DNA of 18,772 nucleotides from JBOGWY01 sp050694015 (GTDB lineage Bacteria > Actinomycetota > CADDZG01 > WHSQ01): the NCBI GenBank assembly GCA_050694015.1, contig JBOGWY010000032.1:1-18772 (forward strand). Direction: 5' to 3'. Each line of letters starts with the position of its first letter. Position 1 is the stretch's first letter. The notes beneath the pieces are model-generated. The model saw only the letters and a program-made list of their open reading frames with translations, was not told the DNA's origin and did no database searches. Of the stretch, positions 15,616 to 18,772 are shown one piece after another. The translations under genes and the position numbers were made by a program.

Positions 15616-16088
15616 AGGGCGCGAACCTCGAGCACCTCGACCTTCAGTTCGCCTGCGGGAACCTTGGCGACGACGGTCTCGCCGGGAGCGTGACCGATCA
15701 GCGCTTGCCCGAGCGGCGAGTCGGGAGTCAGGATGTCGTAGTCGCCACCGCGCTCCTCGCGCAAGCCGAGCAGGTAGGTCTCGGGCTCCTCGCCGTCGTG
15801 GCGGAACGTCACCACCTTGCCCGGCTTGATCACATCATCGGAGTCGTCGCCTTCGATGATGTCCGCGTTCTCGAGCATCTGGCGGACCTGCCGGATGCGA
15901 GCCTCCTTCTGGCCCTGCTCGTCCTTCGCCGCGTGGTACTCGGCGTTCTCGCTGAGATCCCCATGAGCGCGGGCGGTCGCGATGTCGCCGATGATGCGCT
16001 GCCTGTCCTCACCCTCCAGGAACGCCAGCTCTTCCTTGAGGCGTTTGTACGCGCTGGGAGTTAGCGGCACCTTCTTCTCATCGGTCAT
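15612..16088 (-). CDS. greA: Transcription elongation factor GreA
   Basis: GreA rescues backtracked RNA polymerase by stimulating transcript cleavage. The 158-residue protein shows the N-terminal coiled coil (about residues 8-75) with the tip signature HGDLSENAEYHAAKDEQG (42-59) and the acidic tip residues Asp43 and Glu46. The C-terminal FKBP-like domain includes TPDSPLGQALIGHAPGE, with the conserved SPLGxALxG. Length is normal. The ATG at 16088 directly follows AGGAGG with no spacer, too close to act as its Shine-Dalgarno sequence. TAGTCT ends seven bases before the ATG, so leaderless initiation is likely. Convergent with the amidohydrolase gene: the two stops overlap in one CTAG. Confidence 0.97.
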   Translation of the reverse strand: MTDEKKVPLTPSAYKRLKEELAFLEGEDRQRIIGDIATARAHGDLSENAEYHAAKDEQGQKEARIRQVRQMLENADIIEGDDSDDVIKPGKVVTFRHDGEEPETYLLGLREERGGDYDILTPDSPLGQALIGHAPGETVVAKVPAGELKVEVLEVRAL

Positions 16089-16095
16089 CCTCCTG

Positions 16096-16101
16096 AGACT
16101 A
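16096..16101 (-). promoter_or_regulatory. Putative -10 element for leaderless greA mRNA
   Basis: The minus strand reads TAGTCT, then CAGGAGG (seven bases), then ATG at 16088. The spacing puts +1 at the ATG. The AGGAGG would then lie upstream of the transcript start and be absent from the mRNA. Confidence 0.45.
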
Positions 16102-16149
16102 GTTCATCCTGCAGGACCGACCGCTCCCGAGCGCCGTCGCATGGGTGCG

Positions 16150-16155
16150 TAAGAT
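16150..16155 (+). promoter_or_regulatory. Putative -10 element for leaderless SDR gene mRNA
   Basis: TAAGAT is followed by seven bases and the ATG at 16163. This argues against the in-frame GTG at 16145, which would place the hexamer inside the gene. Confidence 0.5.
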
Positions 16156-16162
16156 GCGCCGC

Positions 16163-16942
16163 ATGGCAGACAGGATGGCGGGCAAGGCTTGCATCGTCAC
16201 CGGCGCCGGACGCGGCATCGGTCGCGCGGTGGCGCTGGCGTTCGCACGTGAGGGAGCAGGCGTCGTGGTGAACGACGTCGACGCCGAAGCCGCGTCATCC
16301 GTGGTCAAGGAGATCGAAGAACTCGGGGGCCGCGGGGCAACGCACTCGGAGCCGATCGGGACCGTCACCGCGGCCGAGTCGCTGATCAAGGCCGGACTCG
16401 ACGCGTTCGGCGAGATCGACGTGCTCGTGAACAACGCCGGCATCCTTCGCGACCGGATGTTGCACAAGATGTCGGAGGAAGAGTTCGACATCGTGATCCA
16501 GGTGCACCTGAAAGGCACGTGGGCGTGCGGGCGGGAGGTGGTCCGTCTGTGGCGTGACGCCGCCAAGCAGGACGCCGCCGAGGGCCGGGCGCGGCACCAC
16601 AAGATCATCAACGTCACGTCACCGTCGGGACTGATCGGATCGGTCGGCCAGTCCAATTATTCGGCCGCCAAGATGGGCATCGTCGGTCTGACGAAGACGT
16701 GGGCCAAGGAACTCGGCGGCCTCTCGATAAACGTCAACGCGGTGTCGCCGACGGCGCTTACGGCGATGACCGAACCCTTACTGCAAGACGCGGAAGCGGC
16801 GAAGAAGCGGCTCGCGCGTTTCCCGCTGGGCCGGTACGGAGATCCCGATGAGATCGCGCACGCGTTCGTGTTCCTGGCGTCGGACGAGTCGAACTACATG
16901 ACGGGGCAGGTGCTCTGCGTCGATGGAGGCCTCGTCATCTAG
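16163..16942 (+). CDS. Short-chain dehydrogenase/reductase (FabG / hydroxyacyl-CoA dehydrogenase-like)
   Basis: The 259-residue classical SDR has the cofactor motif TGAGRGIG (13-20), Asp38 in VVVNDVD (which suggests NAD over NADP), NNAG at 90-93 and the catalytic set Ser153, Tyr166 and Lys170 (NYSAAKMG). It ends MTGQVLCVDGGLVI, as in FabG-type enzymes. VVVND before the acidic residue resembles the dehydrogenase part of peroxisomal multifunctional enzyme 2, so a 3-hydroxyacyl-CoA or 3-oxoacyl substrate is plausible. That is inference. The start at 16163 is chosen from the TAAGAT-N7-ATG arrangement. The 141-residue gene lies 46 bases downstream with its own hexamer. Confidence 0.93.
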   Translation: MADRMAGKACIVTGAGRGIGRAVALAFAREGAGVVVNDVDAEAASSVVKEIEELGGRGATHSEPIGTVTAAESLIKAGLDAFGEIDVLVNNAGILRDRMLHKMSEEEFDIVIQVHLKGTWACGREVVRLWRDAAKQDAAEGRARHHKIINVTSPSGLIGSVGQSNYSAAKMGIVGLTKTWAKELGGLSINVNAVSPTALTAMTEPLLQDAEAAKKRLARFPLGRYGDPDEIAHAFVFLASDESNYMTGQVLCVDGGLVI

Positions 16943-16974
16943 GCGCGTCTCAGATCGCGAGCCCCCTGCGGTGC

Positions 16975-16980
16975 TACGCT
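16975..16980 (+). promoter_or_regulatory. Putative -10 element for leaderless mRNA of the 141-residue gene
   Basis: TACGCT is followed by eight bases and the ATG at 16989. There is no Shine-Dalgarno sequence. The in-frame ATG at 16923 lies within the SDR gene and is disfavoured. Confidence 0.45.
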
Positions 16981-16988
16981 CCGCGGCC

Positions 16989-17414
16989 ATGTCGAGGGCG
17001 TGGCCGTTCGAGGGCCAGGAAGACACCGAAGCGATCCGAAAGCCGCAGCAGTTCATCGCTGCGCGCGACGGCACCGAGGCCGTCGTCGTACGGATCGGGG
17101 GCCACGACGCCCAGCTCGTGCTGGTCGATGGGAAAGGGGCGTGGCAGCGCTGGGTCTACCACTCCGTCGAAGAAGCCACCGAGGTCGCGGAGTCGCTCGG
17201 GGTCCCGGTGCACGTCGGCGAGTACCCCGAAGAGCTGCGCGTGAAGATCAACTCTTACCAGCGGCCTTCCGAGGACTTCGACCGCCACGCGTACCCCGAG
17301 CAGGGCGCGGTCGGTCCGGTCATCCCGTATCCGGAGAATCGTCCTCGCCAACTCGACGTTCCGAAGAAGGAAGTGTCTGCGGAGGCACAGGAGGGCGGGA
17401 CGAACCCCCGCTAG
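16989..17414 (+). CDS. Conserved hypothetical protein, 141 residues
   Basis: I do not know a function for this protein. It is soluble and opens MSRAWPFEGQEDTEAIRKPQ. The core has short strands (VVVRIGGHDAQLVLVDGKG, then WQRWVYHS), and a helical stretch (VEEATEVAESLGVPVHVGEY) follows. Near the end it has YPEQGAVGPVIPYPENRPR, a Pro-rich block that I regard as the conserved signature of a group of actinobacterial hypothetical proteins. This is recollection, not a search. The last 20 residues are low-complexity and lie over the antisense tail of fxsA: the two genes overlap by 95 bases end to end. It may be co-transcribed with the SDR, but its own TACGCT hexamer suggests a separate leaderless transcript. 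Confidence 0.75.
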   Translation: MSRAWPFEGQEDTEAIRKPQQFIAARDGTEAVVVRIGGHDAQLVLVDGKGAWQRWVYHSVEEATEVAESLGVPVHVGEYPEELRVKINSYQRPSEDFDRHAYPEQGAVGPVIPYPENRPRQLDVPKKEVSAEAQEGGTNPR

Positions 17415-17880
17415 GGTCGCTCGGTTTGCGGCGCACGTTCGTCACGCTCGCGTCGTAGACCGCTCGTCGCGACCGCGACGTATCGGATCCGCGTCGCGAC
17501 CGCGACGCGGATCTCCGTCTCGCGATCGCGCCCAACGTGCGGCGTGCACCGCGTTTCACGATCCGCCGACTCGGCGGCACGAGGAACGCCAGACCCACGA
17601 AGTCCGTGACGAAGCCGGGCGTCAGCAGCAGAGCTCCACCCAGGAGGATCAGCGCGCCATCGGTCGCCTCGTCGGTGGGCATCTCGCCGCGTTGCATGGT
17701 CGCGCGCATCCGTCTCCACGTCGCCGTACCCTGCTGCTTGAGCAGCCAACCGCCGGCGATCGAAACGACAAGGAGCAATACGATCGTCGGGAAGATCCCG
17801 ATGCCCTCGGCCACCTGAACGATCACGAACAGCTCGAGGAACGGCACGGCGATCAACAGAACTATGAGGAGCGGCATCAT
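17320..17880 (-). CDS. fxsA: FxsA family membrane protein with long basic tail
   Basis: The 186-residue protein (from ATG 17880) has the FxsA domain in its first 120 or so residues. It includes membrane spans at about 2-20, 28-44 and 76-100 and the family block DGALILLGGALLLTPGFVTD, then FVGLAFLVPPSRR. FxsA in E. coli is linked to phage T7 exclusion by F plasmid, but its normal role is unknown. The tail of about 65 residues is Arg/Ser-rich (two SRSRR repeats) and then Pro/Ser-rich. The start could also be the next ATG at 17877. An upstream in-frame ATG at 18033 runs through the divergent rhodanese gene and is rejected. Its end overlaps the 141-residue gene by 95 bases. Confidence 0.88.
   Translation of the reverse strand: MMPLLIVLLIAVPFLELFVIVQVAEGIGIFPTIVLLLVVSIAGGWLLKQQGTATWRRMRATMQRGEMPTDEATDGALILLGGALLLTPGFVTDFVGLAFLVPPSRRIVKRGARRTLGAIARRRSASRSRRGSDTSRSRRAVYDASVTNVRRKPSDPSGGSSRPPVPPQTLPSSERRVGEDDSPDTG
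17466..17507. repeat. 15-bp direct repeat encoding SRSRR twice in FxsA
   Basis: GTCGCGACCGCGACG occurs at 17466-17480 and again at 17493-17507. Read on the minus strand in the fxsA frame, each copy gives Ser-Arg-Ser-Arg-Arg. Each copy contains GTCGCG-AC-CGCGAC, itself an inverted repeat. Confidence 0.8.
17486..17513. repeat. Perfect 28-bp palindrome inside the fxsA tail
   Basis: GATCCGCGTCGCG and its exact reverse complement CGCGACGCGGATC flank a two-base AC centre. The 13-base arms are perfect. The palindrome lies 72 bases past the stop of the plus-strand 141-residue gene and within the fxsA coding region. There is no T-run on either side, so it is not a canonical intrinsic terminator. Confidence 0.85.
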
Positions 17881-17886
17881 CTTCGA

Positions 17887-17913
17887 AGTATGAGCGAGGG
17901 AATCTGATAAAAG
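17887..17913. promoter_or_regulatory. Compact divergent promoter region for fxsA and the rhodanese-like gene
   Basis: Only 40 bases separate the two start codons. On the plus strand TAAAAG (17908-17913) is seven bases from the rhodanese ATG. On the minus strand CATACT (17887-17892) is six bases from the fxsA ATG. Neither is an ideal -10, and neither gene has a Shine-Dalgarno sequence close enough to use. Confidence 0.35.
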
Positions 17914-17920
17914 TACGCGC

Positions 17921-18496
17921 ATGTCCACCACGACTCTCAGGTCGCTCTCGTTCGAGGACGCCGCCACCCACGTGGACGAGGGTGCAGCCTTCGTCGACCT
18001 GAGGGACGTCGAGTCGTACCTCGACGTCCACATCCCCGCCTCGCTCGAACTGTTCTACGAAGCCGGGCCGGGTCTGCCCTCTAGGGCGCGCGATTGCATC
18101 CCTCTCGAGTGGCCCCTGGTGCTGCTCGACCTCGGAACCGGCGACGCGGCGCACACGGCCGCAGGCCTCCGTGGGAAAGGCTTCGACGTGGTCGGCAGCG
18201 TCGCCGACGGGATCAACGCGTGGGCACGCGCGCGAGGAACCACGCCCGCGTCGACCGAACTCGTGCGCGGTGGGGACACGCCGGATGGGCTGCTGCTCGA
18301 TGTCGGCGACCCCGGGACGGTCGGCGTTACCGACGCGCTGCGGATACCGGTGGAGCGTTTGTGGTCCCGCCGGGACGAGGTCGCCGGTGATCGCATCGTG
18401 GTCGCGGCCGGTTACGCCATCCGCGCCGCGCTGGCGGTCGGCCTCCTGGAACGAGCCGGGCACTCAGACATCGTCGTCTGGAAGACGCGCGCCTAG
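17921..18496 (+). CDS. Tandem rhodanese-like protein lacking catalytic cysteines
   Basis: The 191-residue protein looks like two rhodanese folds in a row. Repeat one (about residues 8-105) has the opening FVDLRDVESYLDVHIPASLE and the closing FDVVGSVADGINAWARA. Repeat two (about 115-191) has GLLLDVGDPGTVGV, then ALRIPVERLW. The active-site loop after the central strand should hold Cys. Here it reads LLDLGTGDAAH in repeat one and VVAAGYAIRAA in repeat two. The only Cys in the protein is Cys59, outside both loops. It is therefore probably a binding or scaffold protein and not a sulfurtransferase. It is divergent from fxsA and shares a CTAG stop with the metallopeptidase gene. Confidence 0.7.
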   Translation: MSTTTLRSLSFEDAATHVDEGAAFVDLRDVESYLDVHIPASLELFYEAGPGLPSRARDCIPLEWPLVLLDLGTGDAAHTAAGLRGKGFDVVGSVADGINAWARARGTTPASTELVRGGDTPDGLLLDVGDPGTVGVTDALRIPVERLWSRRDEVAGDRIVVAAGYAIRAALAVGLLERAGHSDIVVWKTRA

Positions 18497-18772
18497 CCCT
18501 CTTCCATCCCCTTCGCGATCAGGAACCCACGCGCGCGTTCGGTCATCGGGTAGCGGTCGACGAGCTCCCAGAAGGCAGGCGAGTGATCGGGAACGATCAG
18601 ATGTGCGAGCTCGTGCACGATGACGTAATCGCGCACCCAGTTGGGATAGTCGCTGAGCTCGAGCGACAGCCGGATACTGCGATCGTCGAACGAACACGAA
18701 CCCCACCGCGATCTCTGGTTGGTCACCCATGCGATGTCCGAGAAGCGGACCCCCCCGAGGTACGCGTTCGAC
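18493..18772 (-). CDS. YgjP-type (DUF45/SprT-like) zinc metallopeptidase, N-terminus cut by window edge
   Basis: Only the C-terminal 92 residues are inside the window. The frame stays open to the right edge, with IAWVTNQRSRWGSCS continuing upstream of the in-frame GTG at 18726, so that GTG is not the true start. The zinc motif HELAH is encoded at 18601-18615 in VRDYVIVHELAHLIVPDHSP, and the third ligand His comes six residues later in DHSPAFWELVDRYP. RSRWGSCS followed by this motif is characteristic of the YgjP/DUF45 predicted metal-dependent hydrolases. The substrate is unknown. Convergent with the rhodanese-like gene, sharing the CTAG of both stops. Confidence 0.9.
   Translation of the reverse strand, partial: SNAYLGGVRFSDIAWVTNQRSRWGSCSFDDRSIRLSLELSDYPNWVRDYVIVHELAHLIVPDHSPAFWELVDRYPMTERARGFLIAKGMEEG

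Noticed and set aside
16145..16162. GTG start extending the SDR by six residues
   Set aside because: TAAGAT-N7 before the ATG at 16163 and the usual SDR N-terminal length favour the later start.
1..18772. Defence systems, CRISPR, prophage, transposase or biosynthetic cluster genes
   Set aside because: No array, integrase, transposase, inverted-repeat ends, NRPS/PKS or known defence domain was found in any frame. FxsA alone, although linked to phage exclusion in E. coli, is not evidence of a defence island.

Overview
This is a GC-rich window (about two-thirds G+C by eye). It is densely coded on both strands, with no tRNA, rRNA, CRISPR or mobile element that I can see and no gene-free stretch above 130 bases. 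The mix points to the Actinomycetota, possibly an uncultured or deep-branching lineage. It includes gatCAB, a DosR/NarL-type two-component pair, a UPF0173 metallohydrolase, FxsA, a GMC oxidoreductase, several actinobacterial-looking hypothetical proteins, and many starts that look leaderless. This assignment is inference from gene content and style, not from a marker gene.

Layout. 1-3126 (minus): gatC-gatA-gatB, the glutamyl/aspartyl-tRNA amidotransferase operon, with gatB cut by the left edge. 3176-3805 (plus): a membrane PH-domain/SHOCT protein, divergent from gatC. 3818-7694 (minus): a signalling block of PAS histidine kinase, NarL-family regulator and a REC-HD-GYP protein. 7816-8979 (plus): an acyl-CoA dehydrogenase. 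8987-9337 (minus): a small unknown protein with a good promoter and ribosome binding site. 9474-10196 (plus): a UPF0173 metal-dependent hydrolase. 10203-14406 (minus): a probable four-gene operon of a basic-tailed unknown protein, a GMC oxidoreductase with a four-Cys motif, an unknown 330-residue protein and a Ni/Co-type transporter with a His-rich loop. 14533-15615 (plus): an imidazolonepropionase-like amidohydrolase. 15612-16088 (minus): greA. 16163-17414 (plus): a short-chain dehydrogenase and a 141-residue unknown protein. 17320-17880 (minus): fxsA. 17921-18496 (plus): a degenerate tandem rhodanese. 18493-18772 (minus): a YgjP-type metallopeptidase cut by the right edge.

Much of the window is housekeeping: tRNA-dependent amidation, transcript cleavage by GreA, and fatty-acid or acyl-CoA type redox by the acyl-CoA dehydrogenase and the short-chain dehydrogenase. 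The kinase and NarL regulator are one translationally coupled pair, and the HD-GYP regulator next to them probably degrades cyclic di-GMP.

The most notable structure is architectural. At least six genes have a TANNNT hexamer 6-8 bases before the start codon, so the start codon itself would be +1. Convergent genes are packed so tightly that two pairs share a CTAG as both stop codons and one pair overlaps by 95 bases. A perfect 28-base palindrome lies inside the fxsA tail. No wholly new system is evident. The best candidates for novelty are the four-gene GMC/transporter operon and the catalytically dead double rhodanese facing fxsA.
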